A DNA stretch of 55,603 nt from an uncultured Desulfobacterium sp. (GCA_900258555.1 LT984855.1:750533-806135); one strand, 5' to 3'; counted from the first letter of the stretch, positions 41,877 to 50,012 are shown. Notes: generated by a model not told the origin, from the sequence alone. Program-made: numbers and translations.

Positions 41877-43061
41877 TTGAGACGACTTCCATTTCACATA
41901 CTGCTGGCATGCATCTTTTTGCCGCCTATCCTGTATATGTTGTCGCTACAGGCCCTTGAGATATTGGTTCAAAAGAAATGGAAGGCTGAATTACAAGGTC
42001 TCTTGGTGACGGACGGCAGGGCCCTTCTGGAGGGCCGCATCGGCATAGAGGATGAGATCAACCGCAATGTGGAAAAATATATTGCCTCGCGCACAATACT
42101 CAAATGGGGAGTGCTGGCCCAGATCACAGTAAAGACCGGGACGGGCAAGTGGCTTTATCCGGCCTCGGCAAAACAGATGTTATATACATTTAACCCTGAG
42201 AATTATCCACAGGAAAGGCCCTCTCCCGCTCCAACAGAGACCATGAGCATCGCGGAGAACAACCTAAGGGTAATGGATGAGGGGATTGAGCTGTTTTTGT
42301 CTGTACAGATCCCGAGAAACACCTGGATAGCAAACAGCCTTTTGTTTGTATATCTGGCCATATTTACATCCATTCTTTACAACGCCTACCAAAAAAGCTC
42401 AAGAGAGGGTAAGAGACTGGAGAAAAAAAATATCGAGGCACTGGAATCCGCCAACAAAAATCTGTTGGGTGCCCAGGATAGACTCCGTGACGTCACAGCA
42501 AGAGAGACAAGTTACCTGCAGGAGATAGAAAGACTGAAAAAAGATCTCAGCACGGTCAGCGACAGGGTGCGTGAGACAGAGGACGAGGCCCTGGAGCAGA
42601 TGGATCAACTGGAAAAGAGCCTCCGTGAGAGTGTCGGATTAAAGGAGGAGCTGGAGCTTGAGGTCAATCGCCTGTCGAGTGAAATGGAAAAGATTGAGGC
42701 GCAACAGAAGACCCCGATAAAAAAGCAACGCAAGCAGATTGAGACAACGATAAAGAGGTTTAAGACCCTTTACAAAAATCTTGAAATCCAGGAGCGGGCT
42801 GTGGAGGGATTTCTAGATCTTGAAGGCGAATTACAACTCAAGGCAGAGGAACTGATACATAACATGAACGAAGACAGCACCAGGCTCTCTGTAAAAAGAA
42901 AGATTTTTTCGAAAAAAGGTTCAACACCTACTTTCGAATGCGAGTTCGGTTACAGGGGCCGTATATATTTCAGGCCCGGCCCTGGTGCAAGGGTACAGGT
43001 CCTCACAATAGGTACAAAAAATACCCAGACAAAAGATCTGGCATATATAGAAGGAGTATGA
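41877..43061 (+). CDS. two-TM coiled-coil protein with RelE-like C-terminal region
   Basis: 394 aa. Hydrophobic segments at about residues 8-27 and 144-165 flank a ~115-residue extracytoplasmic part. Residues ~170-300 are a long cytoplasmic coiled coil rich in Glu, Leu and Lys. The last ~90 residues (YRGRIYFRPGPGARVQVLTI followed by GTKNTQTKDLAYIE) look like the RelE/ParE toxin fold core, with its R-I-Y-F-R strand and the I-G-x-K-x-x-Q turn. The start is TTG, eight bases after GGAG. No antitoxin gene is adjacent. Function unknown; membrane-tethered RNA- or ribosome-binding domain is one idea. Confidence 0.8.
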   Translation: MRRLPFHILLACIFLPPILYMLSLQALEILVQKKWKAELQGLLVTDGRALLEGRIGIEDEINRNVEKYIASRTILKWGVLAQITVKTGTGKWLYPASAKQMLYTFNPENYPQERPSPAPTETMSIAENNLRVMDEGIELFLSVQIPRNTWIANSLLFVYLAIFTSILYNAYQKSSREGKRLEKKNIEALESANKNLLGAQDRLRDVTARETSYLQEIERLKKDLSTVSDRVRETEDEALEQMDQLEKSLRESVGLKEELELEVNRLSSEMEKIEAQQKTPIKKQRKQIETTIKRFKTLYKNLEIQERAVEGFLDLEGELQLKAEELIHNMNEDSTRLSVKRKIFSKKGSTPTFECEFGYRGRIYFRPGPGARVQVLTIGTKNTQTKDLAYIEGV

Positions 43062-43128
43062 AGGGGAAAGGCTTACGGGTTGCGCGTTACAATTTACGCG
43101 TCAATGCCATTAATTTAAGAGAATATCC

Positions 43129-43218
43129 AATATCCAACAAGGAATTACGAATAAAGAAGTAAGGATAAAAAAATATTCGATTCATTACTTCTACATTCGA
43201 CATTCCTTGTTCGATATT
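43129..43218. repeat. imperfect inverted repeat (34-bp arms)
   Basis: Left arm 43129-43162 and right arm 43185-43218 match with about 5 differences in 34 positions (for example AACAAGGAAT appears in one arm and ATTCCTTGTT in the other). It lies between the coiled-coil gene and the CoA-transferase gene. It could be a mobile intergenic repeat or a long RNA hairpin. Confidence 0.6.
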
Positions 43219-43286
43219 CTGCGGTTCGAAATAATTTCCTTACGTCGATAAACCCGGGTATTGAGTTGCGGGTTGCGAGGTCTGAT

Positions 43287-44621
43287 ATGAATTTCAGCGA
43301 AGAGTACAAAAATAAACTTATTTCCGCAGAAGAGGCGGCTGGACTAGTAAAATCAGGCATGTGGGTGGATTATGGCTCCATATTGAGTTTTCCATCTCTT
43401 GTTGATGAAGAGTTGGCAAAAAGGGTGTCTGCACTTGAAGGGGTCAAGATCAGGAGCTGCCTGTCCCTGAAGGACCCGGAGGTGCTGAAGGCGGACCCTG
43501 ACGGAAATCATTTTATATACAATGAGTGGCACTTATCAGAGCATACCAGAAGACACCATGACAATGGGTGTTGCTCATACATCCCATACAACCTAAGTGA
43601 AGGGGCAAAACTTTACCGCAACAATTACGCCTACAGTCCCGATATCGCCTTTATGGGTGTAACGCCCATGAGCAGGCACGGTTTTTTCAACTTCGGCTCA
43701 ATCGAAAAAAACAAGGCAATATGTGATGCAGCCAGGACTGTAGTACTTGAGGTGAATCCATCAATGCCCTGGCTGACAGGCGGTTTTGATGAGTGCATAC
43801 ACATATCACAGGTGGACTGCATAGTTGAAAACGATAAATACAAAGTCTACGAGAGGTCTCAAGGAGTGTCTTCAAGTGTGGACATCGCAATTGCCGGGCT
43901 GATTGCCGATCTGATAGAGGATGAATCCACAATCCAACTGGGCATTGGGGGCTTGCCTGATGAGGTTGGGAGGCTCCTTATAGAGCGTGGGGCAAAAGAT
44001 TTGGGTGTCCATACGGAGATGTTTACCGAGAGCATGATGGAGATGTTCGAGGCTGGAGTGATTACAAACAGGAAAAAAACGCTCAACCCCGGAAAAGCAG
44101 TCTGCAACTTTGCTGTAGGCTCAAGGCGGCTATATGAATTTGTGGATCACAACGAGATGATAGCGGCATTTCCCGTGGATTACACCAATAACCCGGCAAT
44201 CATCGCCCAGAACGCAAAACAGGTAAGTGTAAACAGTGCCCTGGCAGTAGATCTCCGCGGCCAGGTGTCTTCAGAATCAAACGGTAACCGCCACATAAGC
44301 GGTACTGGAGGTCAGCTAGATTTTACAAGGGGTGCCTTCATGTCGCCAGGAGGCAAATCCATCATATGCCTGTCTTCAACTCACCAGAACAAAAACGGCA
44401 ATGTCATCTCAAGGATCGTGGCAAACCACCCGGCAGGCACTGTAGTCACTGTACCCAGGACTGATGTGTCTAACATTGCAACCGAATTCGGTGTAGTAAA
44501 CCTAAAGGGAAAGACAGTGTGGGAAAGGGCAACAGCCCTGATCGGGATCTCTCACCCTGACTTCAGAGAGGACCTTATGAAACAGGCCAGAGATTTAAAC
44601 ATTATTCCGAAAGGAATATAG
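43287..44621 (+). CDS. acyl-CoA:acetate/acetyl-CoA hydrolase-transferase family CoA-transferase
   Basis: 444 aa of the Cat1/4-hydroxybutyrate/butyryl-CoA:acetate CoA-transferase family, moving CoA between carboxylic acids. The predicted active-site glutamate is in GQVSSESNG, followed by GTGGQLDFTRGAFMSPGGKS; VDLRG and the N-terminal MWVDYGSILSFP are also typical. I start at ATG 43287, six bases after GAGG, rather than at a TTG seven codons earlier. The exact substrate cannot be read from sequence; butyryl-, 4-hydroxybutyryl- or propionyl-CoA are plausible in an anaerobe. Together with the 3-hydroxyacyl-CoA dehydrogenase nearby it suggests C4 acid metabolism. Confidence 0.88.
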   Translation: MNFSEEYKNKLISAEEAAGLVKSGMWVDYGSILSFPSLVDEELAKRVSALEGVKIRSCLSLKDPEVLKADPDGNHFIYNEWHLSEHTRRHHDNGCCSYIPYNLSEGAKLYRNNYAYSPDIAFMGVTPMSRHGFFNFGSIEKNKAICDAARTVVLEVNPSMPWLTGGFDECIHISQVDCIVENDKYKVYERSQGVSSSVDIAIAGLIADLIEDESTIQLGIGGLPDEVGRLLIERGAKDLGVHTEMFTESMMEMFEAGVITNRKKTLNPGKAVCNFAVGSRRLYEFVDHNEMIAAFPVDYTNNPAIIAQNAKQVSVNSALAVDLRGQVSSESNGNRHISGTGGQLDFTRGAFMSPGGKSIICLSSTHQNKNGNVISRIVANHPAGTVVTVPRTDVSNIATEFGVVNLKGKTVWERATALIGISHPDFREDLMKQARDLNIIPKGI

Positions 44622-44749
44622 AATCTGAGCCTTGCAATCGCCCGAAAGTATTTCCTGAAATCCGGAGTAGCAGTTATCTCTTCCTTGACTTTAAGGCTGA
44701 TCAAAGGTTAATAAAGACGGCAAAAAAATAGAAGGGATTTGGGTTAAAC

Positions 44750-45592
44750 ATGAAAACCGGAGAGGTGCCTTACAAAGACCTCTACATCTATCTCCTGAGT
44801 GGCGTGGTAACCGAATGGGAGGAGCAGGATCTTGGGGATGAATTTGTCGGAAACTGGGTGGAGGATGATTGCTCTTTTCTGTTTTTTGGTCGGTCTGCCG
44901 GGGATGACGTTGCAAGGCTCATAAATACCAGGCCGGACCTTGAACTTATCGAGACACATCATTTTACTTATGATCAATGGCAGGGAGGAGGTTTTAGCGG
45001 GCTAAAGGTCGCTGGTTTTGTTATTGCGCCTCCCTGGCAAACCCATGACCCTGATGAGCAAGGGGTTCGGATTGTCCTGGACCCAGGGGTGGTCTTTGGG
45101 AACGGCCTGCATCCAACCACCGGTGACTGCCTTAGGGCCATTGCCCTTGCAAATGAAACTCAACCCCTTATCAGATTGCTTGATCTAGGCACGGGAACCG
45201 GTATCTTAGCCCTCGCGGCCGCACTGTCAGGCGCCCAAAGCGTGCTCGCGGTTGACATCAATCCCCTCTGTGTCAGGACTGCCATCAGAAATGTTAACTT
45301 AAACGGCCTGGGAAACATCATTGAAGTGGTAAAAGGCAGGGCCGAAGACTTTGGCGACGACCTTGCAGACATGGTGGTTGCAAATATCCACCATGAGGTG
45401 ATAAAGAGGCTGGTTGAGGACGGCGGATTTCGCAATGCCCGAAGGCTGATTATCTCAGGGCTCTTAAGAAGCCAGTTTTTTGAAGTAAGGGCGCAGATTG
45501 AAAAGGACCGTTTCAAGGTCCTGCGTCAGTGGGACTATGAGATGACATGGTTTACATTGCTTGCCCAAAGAAAGGGTAATAATCGAAAATGA
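44750..45592 (+). CDS. prmA: ribosomal protein L11 methyltransferase-like protein
   Basis: 280 aa. The C-terminal Rossmann methyltransferase has RLLDLGTGTGILALAAALSG, acidic DIN at the end of strand two, and VANIHHEV in place of the catalytic NPP-like motif, as in PrmA. The shorter N-terminal part matches the PrmA substrate-recognition domain in size. Its likely target, L11, is encoded at 30183-30611. The stop overlaps a possible start of the next gene (ATGA). Confidence 0.85.
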   Translation: MKTGEVPYKDLYIYLLSGVVTEWEEQDLGDEFVGNWVEDDCSFLFFGRSAGDDVARLINTRPDLELIETHHFTYDQWQGGGFSGLKVAGFVIAPPWQTHDPDEQGVRIVLDPGVVFGNGLHPTTGDCLRAIALANETQPLIRLLDLGTGTGILALAAALSGAQSVLAVDINPLCVRTAIRNVNLNGLGNIIEVVKGRAEDFGDDLADMVVANIHHEVIKRLVEDGGFRNARRLIISGLLRSQFFEVRAQIEKDRFKVLRQWDYEMTWFTLLAQRKGNNRK

Positions 45593-45609
45593 ATAAGGGG
45601 GGTTTTTTA

Positions 45610-46254
45610 ATGGAGATTGAACAATTACAAGTAGGGTTTATGGCGGTCTTTTGCTATATTGTCGGATGCCCAAATAAAAAAGAGGCCTTGGTGATTGATC
45701 CGGCCGGTGATGAAGACAAGATTGTGCGCAGGGTAAACAGCAAGGGCTTTCAGTTGAAGTATATTGTCAATACACACGGTCACGGGGATCATACCTGCGG
45801 TAACGCGAGGGTCCAGGAACTGACAGGGGCTAAGATAATCATGCACAAATTGGACGACCAGTTGTTCAACTCCAAAGAGGGCCACGCAATGTCCCGTCAG
45901 TGGGGTTTTACACCCTCCCCTCCGGTGAACATGCTGGTTGCGGACGGGGACAAGATAACAGTCGGAGACGTTTCTTTGGAGGTAATGCACACGCCTGGAC
46001 ACAGCCCCGGAGGAATATGCCTTTACACGCCCGGGCATGTCTTCACAGGAGACACACTATTTGTGGGAGGCATTGGACGCACAGATCTGCCCGGCGCATC
46101 CCTTTCCCAATTCATGAGTGCGATCAAAGACAGGCTTTTGACCTTGCCCGGTGATACTGTCGTGTGGCCTGGACACGATTACGGCTACAGGCCTTCTTCC
46201 ACCATTGATGTTGAAAAAAAGACAAATCCGTGGCTGACAGGGGAGTTTATGTAA
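45610..46254 (+). CDS. MBL-fold metallo-hydrolase (glyoxalase II-like)
   Basis: 214 aa with the metallo-beta-lactamase set: THGHGDHTCG (HxHxDH), HTPGHSPGG, GDTLFVGGIGRTDLPG and PGHDYG. The short form resembles hydroxyacylglutathione hydrolase-like and persulfide-type enzymes. I start at ATG 45610, seven bases after AAGGGGGG; an ATG at 45589 overlaps prmA's stop and would add seven residues. Probably co-transcribed with prmA. Confidence 0.9.
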   Translation: MEIEQLQVGFMAVFCYIVGCPNKKEALVIDPAGDEDKIVRRVNSKGFQLKYIVNTHGHGDHTCGNARVQELTGAKIIMHKLDDQLFNSKEGHAMSRQWGFTPSPPVNMLVADGDKITVGDVSLEVMHTPGHSPGGICLYTPGHVFTGDTLFVGGIGRTDLPGASLSQFMSAIKDRLLTLPGDTVVWPGHDYGYRPSSTIDVEKKTNPWLTGEFM

Positions 46255-46261
46255 AGGGACT

Positions 46262-46318
46262 GTTTACGGTATACAGTACACGGTTTACGGTACAAGGTAC
46301 ACGGTGCAGGGTATGGGG
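46262..46318. repeat. degenerate TACGGTTTACGGTACA tract
   Basis: The space between the MBL hydrolase and pcm is filled by repeated ACGGT/TACAC/GGTAC words (for example GGTTTACGGTACAAGG). Similar low-complexity tracts occur at 43070-43104, 43261-43280 and 48001-48045 in this window. A perfect TTCGAGAAT/ATTCTCGAA hairpin follows at 46341-46362. Confidence 0.55.
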
Positions 46319-46369
46319 TCAGATCAATCGCCGGGGGGGGTTCGAGAATAGCCATTCTCGAAAAGCCCT

Positions 46370-47023
46370 TTATTCTTTCCACCCATGCACGCCGATCAGA
46401 TCAACAAAGCGGCAGCCGCCTAGATTTTCCTTTATGTAATTGCCTTTTTTGTTGGTAACCCTTATCAGCTCCTGCGTGTATTTGTTGCCTACGGGGATAA
46501 GCAGTCTTCCCCCTTCTGCAAGCTGCTCCAGCAAGGGTTGGGGGATCTTCGGCGCCCCGGCGGTCACAATTATGGCGTCATATGGTGAATATTCCTTCCA
46601 CCCCAGGGTCCCGTCAAAGGCCTTAAACAGGATATTGTTATAACCCAGTTCATGGAGTGTCTGACGGGCCTTGACCATCAGTGCCCTGATCCGCTCGATC
46701 GTATAGACCTTTGCCGACAGCTCTGCCAGAATGGCCGTCTGGTAGCCGCTTCCCGTGCCGATTTCCAGGGTACTTTCAACTCCTGCCAGTTCAAGCGCCT
46801 CTGTCATGAGGGCCACGATGTACGGCTGAGATATGGTCTGCTTATGGCCGATGGGTAAGGGATGGTCATTATATGCCTCGCCTACTATGGCCTCGTCCAC
46901 AAACCGGTCCCGAGGAATCTTGCCCATAACCGATAACACCCGCTGGTCAGTTATCCCACGCGGTATGAGTTGGGTTTCAACCATCTTTTTCCTGGCCAGA
47001 TAATAGTCAGGGAATTCGGCCAT
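46370..47023 (-). CDS. pcm: protein-L-isoaspartate O-methyltransferase
   Basis: Repairs isoaspartyl residues in aged proteins using S-adenosylmethionine. 217 aa: the RDRFVDEAIVGEAYNDHPLP block, the SAM site TLEIGTGSGYQTAILAEL and DAIIVTAGAPKIPQPLLEQL are all canonical. Transcribed against the MBL hydrolase gene. Start at ATG 47023. Confidence 0.95.
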   Translation of the reverse strand: MAEFPDYYLARKKMVETQLIPRGITDQRVLSVMGKIPRDRFVDEAIVGEAYNDHPLPIGHKQTISQPYIVALMTEALELAGVESTLEIGTGSGYQTAILAELSAKVYTIERIRALMVKARQTLHELGYNNILFKAFDGTLGWKEYSPYDAIIVTAGAPKIPQPLLEQLAEGGRLLIPVGNKYTQELIRVTNKKGNYIKENLGGCRFVDLIGVHGWKE

Positions 47024-47111
47024 TCAATGCCTCGATAACTGTAATCTATGTAATTAGGCTATCCAAATGATATAATTAGCATAAAACTTATATGACTTCA
47101 ACGATAAGAAA

Positions 47112-47999
47112 TCAAGAAGACGGTTTTCGGTCATAAAATCTGCCGCAGGCAATACTGTCCCCGTTATCTTTCTTGACCATTTCTCTAACCCAAGCAGGCA
47201 TCCGGAATCTCTCTCCAAGTCCATCCGCCATATAATCCGTCACGTCAAGCACCAGGGGAAGGGCATTTAGATAGTCGAGAAGTTCAAATGGCCCCATTGG
47301 ATGCCCGCAACCAAGTCTGGCCCCGATATCCACGTCTTCTATGGAGCCGACATTTTCAGCAACGATGCGGGTTGCCTCCACTACCAGGGCGTTTAAAAGC
47401 CGGTTGACGATAAAACCAGGGCTGTCAGCGGAGACAATCGGGGTCTTTCCCATCGTGATCGCCAGTTGTTTAACCAGGGAAACCGTTTCCTTTGAGGTCA
47501 GTACCCCGCGGACCACCTCAACCAGTTTCATCACAGGGACCGGGTTGAAAAAATGCATCCCTGCCACCTGCTCAGGTCTTTCTGTGGCCGCGGCGATATC
47601 TGTAACGGATAGGGATGATGTATTAGTCAGAATCAGGGCCTCTTTTGAAACCACCAGGTGGTCAATGGTCTTGAATAATTCTTTCTTCGCCTGAATGTCT
47701 TCTAATATCGCCTCAACAACCACATCAGCATCCCGGATGAGCCCAAGATCCGTTCCAAACCTGATCCTCGACAGGATAAGGTCTTTTTCAGCATCAGTGA
47801 TCTTTTCCTTTTCCAACAGCTTTTTTAGATCAGAGTCAATGCTGTTTAGGGCATTATCAATCTGTTTCTTATCAGTATCAACACCATAGACCGTAAAGCC
47901 GCACTGGGCGAATGTCTCTACAATGCCTGAACCAACCTTTCCGATACCGACAATCCTGACTCTTAGCTCTTTACTGATTTGTATCAATCCCTTCCTCAT
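47112..47999 (-). CDS. 3-hydroxybutyryl-CoA dehydrogenase family protein
   Basis: NAD-dependent oxidation of 3-hydroxyacyl-CoA or its reverse. 295 aa: N-terminal RIVGIGKVGSGIVETFAQCG Rossmann loop, the catalytic His in GMHFFNPVPVMKLVEVVRG, and the C-terminal domain GCGHPMGPFELLDY. The frame continues 31 codons further upstream, but those lie in the degenerate repeat tract at 48001-48045, so I start at ATG 47999. The usual C-terminal GKKTGRGFYDY is changed to ACGRFYDRK, so substrate preference may differ. Could serve beta-oxidation or butyrate synthesis. Confidence 0.88.
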   Translation of the reverse strand: MRKGLIQISKELRVRIVGIGKVGSGIVETFAQCGFTVYGVDTDKKQIDNALNSIDSDLKKLLEKEKITDAEKDLILSRIRFGTDLGLIRDADVVVEAILEDIQAKKELFKTIDHLVVSKEALILTNTSSLSVTDIAAATERPEQVAGMHFFNPVPVMKLVEVVRGVLTSKETVSLVKQLAITMGKTPIVSADSPGFIVNRLLNALVVEATRIVAENVGSIEDVDIGARLGCGHPMGPFELLDYLNALPLVLDVTDYMADGLGERFRMPAWVREMVKKDNGDSIACGRFYDRKPSS

Positions 48000-48000
48000 C

Positions 48001-48045
48001 CAGGTTGCGAGTTGTGAGTCACGGGTTACGGGTTGCTGGAGGCCG
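48001..48045. repeat. degenerate GTTGCGGGTT tract
   Basis: Words such as GGTTGCGAGTTGTGAGT and CGGGTTACGGGTTGC are repeated just upstream of the dehydrogenase gene. The same vocabulary appears at 43070-43104 and 43261-43280, also next to gene starts. No open frame or tRNA-like fold is visible. Confidence 0.5.
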
Positions 48046-48211
48046 GATGCATCCTTCCAAGAGGCTTTCAGGGTAAGGCAACCTGTACCCAATCTTGCTG
48101 CGGTCAGATGGTAATATCACTTCCCTAATCAAAATACCATAAAACTGTTCGACAATCAGCAAGATGCTCAACTATAAGTCGTGGTCCTGGACGATGTTAA
48201 GGAATTAATTA

Positions 48212-48258
48212 TTGATTTTTCGTCCTTTTATTGTATTAAGACCCTAAGCGCTGAGGGT
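48212..48258 (+). promoter_or_regulatory. candidate promoter with palindromic operator
   Basis: TTGATT (48212-48217) and TATTAA (48234-48239) are separated by 16 bases. Directly downstream, at 48241-48258, is an 18-bp palindrome ACCCTAAGCGCTGAGGGT with one mismatched pair, covering the expected start point. This is where a repressor would sit. It is 50 bases ahead of the thioesterase gene. Confidence 0.45.
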
Positions 48259-48307
48259 AATTTATGCTAACTTAGCCCGAGCCAAAACAGATACGGAGAA
48301 GTTTTTG

Positions 48308-48697
48308 ATGGAAGTCAACAGGATAAAGGTCAGGGTTTATTATGAAGATACCGATTTCGGAGGTGTTGTTTACTACGCCAAATATTTGCGATACCTGGAG
48401 CAAGGCAGGACAGAATTTTTCAGGGACAGGGGTATAAACCTGGCCGAATGTCAGAAAAAGGGATTCGTCTTTGCCGTGACGGACGTTCATATTCAATACA
48501 AGATCTCCGCAAGATACGATGACCTCCTTGATGTGGTAACCACAGTTTCAGAAGTCAGAAATGCCTCCATGACCTTTGACACCAAAATATACAATCAGGA
48601 AGGCGCGACCCTTGTCACCAGTGAGACCAAGGTCGCATGCATGAACGGCAGGGGAAGGGCCACCAGGATTCCGGCGGAAATTATGGAGAAATTGTAG
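48308..48697 (+). CDS. acyl-CoA thioesterase, YbgC/4HBT family
   Basis: Hotdog-fold thioesterase, 129 aa. The signature YYEDTDFGGVVYYAKYLRYLEQGRTEF holds the catalytic Asp and the substrate loop, followed by DVHIQYKISARYDD. Related to YbgC and 4-hydroxybenzoyl-CoA thioesterase, hydrolysing short acyl-CoA. ATG 48308 lies seven bases after GGAGAAG. It opens a three-gene unit with gaps of 23 and 9 bases. Confidence 0.9.
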   Translation: MEVNRIKVRVYYEDTDFGGVVYYAKYLRYLEQGRTEFFRDRGINLAECQKKGFVFAVTDVHIQYKISARYDDLLDVVTTVSEVRNASMTFDTKIYNQEGATLVTSETKVACMNGRGRATRIPAEIMEKL

Positions 48698-48720
48698 AGT
48701 AAGTGCAGGGAGGGAGCTCG

Positions 48721-49104
48721 ATGAGCATTGACGATATCATGAACTTAAGTGAAGAAGATCTGACCTTGATAGTTGCTGAAATTCAGGGCCACAAAAATCT
48801 ACAATGGATGCCCAATCCCTTTGAAGACAACGGAAGGATGCTAATAGACAGGGACACTAACAAGCCCATATTAAGCCCGGTTGATAATATCCTGGCCGCC
48901 TGGAATCTTTGGCGAGAAATGAACCAGGGTGAGCCCTTTCAGTGGGCCATCTTCGGCAGAAGCGACGGTGAAATCATCATTGAGTATTTCGGAACCGGCG
49001 ATAAAAGGGAACTGAAACAGGGAAGCGGCCTGTGGGCCATAACCGGTCCTGATGCCATTACCATAACACGGGCATATATCATTGCACGGACAGGTGAGGG
49101 GTAA
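48721..49104 (+). CDS. uncharacterised protein (127 aa)
   Basis: 127 aa from ATG 48721, four bases after AGGGAGGGAG. There are no membrane segments. Notable stretches are EIQGHKNLQWMPNPFEDNGRM, then DNILAAWNLWREM and the C-terminal GPDAITITRAYIIARTGEG. The outline vaguely recalls phage DUF2591 proteins (N-terminal NP...GG..I and C-terminal ..ITRAYIA), but I cannot confirm it. It lies in frame between the thioesterase and the methyltransferase with minimal spacing, so it probably belongs to the same pathway. Function unknown. Confidence 0.75.
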   Translation: MSIDDIMNLSEEDLTLIVAEIQGHKNLQWMPNPFEDNGRMLIDRDTNKPILSPVDNILAAWNLWREMNQGEPFQWAIFGRSDGEIIIEYFGTGDKRELKQGSGLWAITGPDAITITRAYIIARTGEG

Positions 49105-49113
49105 CCGGCCTTG

Positions 49114-49902
49114 ATGCTCGTCGCCGATAATATACGGATAACCAACAAAACCATTGAAACGGCAGTAAGCCGGTTTGACCCTGCGGCCATCCAGGATATG
49201 GCAAAAAGGTGCGAGGCCGCAGGCGCTGAGGCTATTGATATCAATTCAGGCCCGCTTACCAGGGAGCCCGAAAAGAAGATGGAATTCCTTGTGGAGGCCA
49301 TCCAGGCGGTCTCATCCCTGCCCATAATTATCGACACCACCAATCCAAAGGCCATTGAGGCGGGGCTTCGTGTAAAGAAAAACAGGGCGATCATAAACGG
49401 TTTTTCCTTGGAACCATCAAAGCTCGATTTTATCCTTCCTCTTGCAAAGAAATATGAGGCGGAAATCATCGGGTACCTCCTCTATCCCAACAGCCATGTC
49501 CCCCCTGACAGCACTGAAAGGCTAAATATCGCTGTTGAACTCTACAAAAAGTACAAAAACGCGGGACTGGAAGACGAACGCCTGATCATTGACCCGATTG
49601 TTGCACCGCTCATCTGGCAGGACGGCAATTTTCAGGACAGGGAGATCCTATATGCGATCCGGGCGCTTCCGGACCTTTTGGGTTTTGATGTTAGGACCAT
49701 AGGGGGCTTATCAAACCTGACGGCGGGAAAAGGCGACAGGCAAAGAAAATTACTCATGGAGCGTGTATATCTTCCCATGCTTCTGGAATCGGGGCTCAGT
49801 ATGGTGCTGATGGACATGTTTCATACAGAAACCATACAGGTTGCCAGGGCATGTAAACCGATCTTGAGCAAAAAGGTCTTCTCGTGGGAGGACGTCCTGT
49901 AG
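49114..49902 (+). CDS. pterin-binding methyltransferase (AcsE/MeTr-like)
   Basis: 262 aa. The TIM-barrel pterin-binding fold of methyltetrahydrofolate:corrinoid methyltransferases and dihydropteroate synthase: GAEAIDINSGPLTREPEKK, LPIIIDTTNPKAIEAGLRV, RAIINGFSLE and DPIVAPL. The DxN and NPKAIEAGL features fit MeTr of the Wood-Ljungdahl pathway (AcsE), which moves the methyl group of methyl-H4folate to a corrinoid protein. TTG at 49111 directly precedes the ATG and may be the real start. Acting with unknown partners; no corrinoid protein is visible in the window. Confidence 0.85.
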   Translation: MLVADNIRITNKTIETAVSRFDPAAIQDMAKRCEAAGAEAIDINSGPLTREPEKKMEFLVEAIQAVSSLPIIIDTTNPKAIEAGLRVKKNRAIINGFSLEPSKLDFILPLAKKYEAEIIGYLLYPNSHVPPDSTERLNIAVELYKKYKNAGLEDERLIIDPIVAPLIWQDGNFQDREILYAIRALPDLLGFDVRTIGGLSNLTAGKGDRQRKLLMERVYLPMLLESGLSMVLMDMFHTETIQVARACKPILSKKVFSWEDVL

Positions 49903-50012
49903 ACCGGCAAAATTCAACCTGCGGATCCGCAAGGCCGACTGCGCGAGTGAATTGAAAGACGAAGGCTTTACTGGCGAATTGAACGCCGGCATAAAAACAC
50001 AAAACAGCTGGT

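Noticed and set aside
41877-43061. A classical RelE-RelB toxin-antitoxin pair
   Set aside because: The RelE-like part is the tail of a large membrane protein and no small antitoxin gene is next to it.
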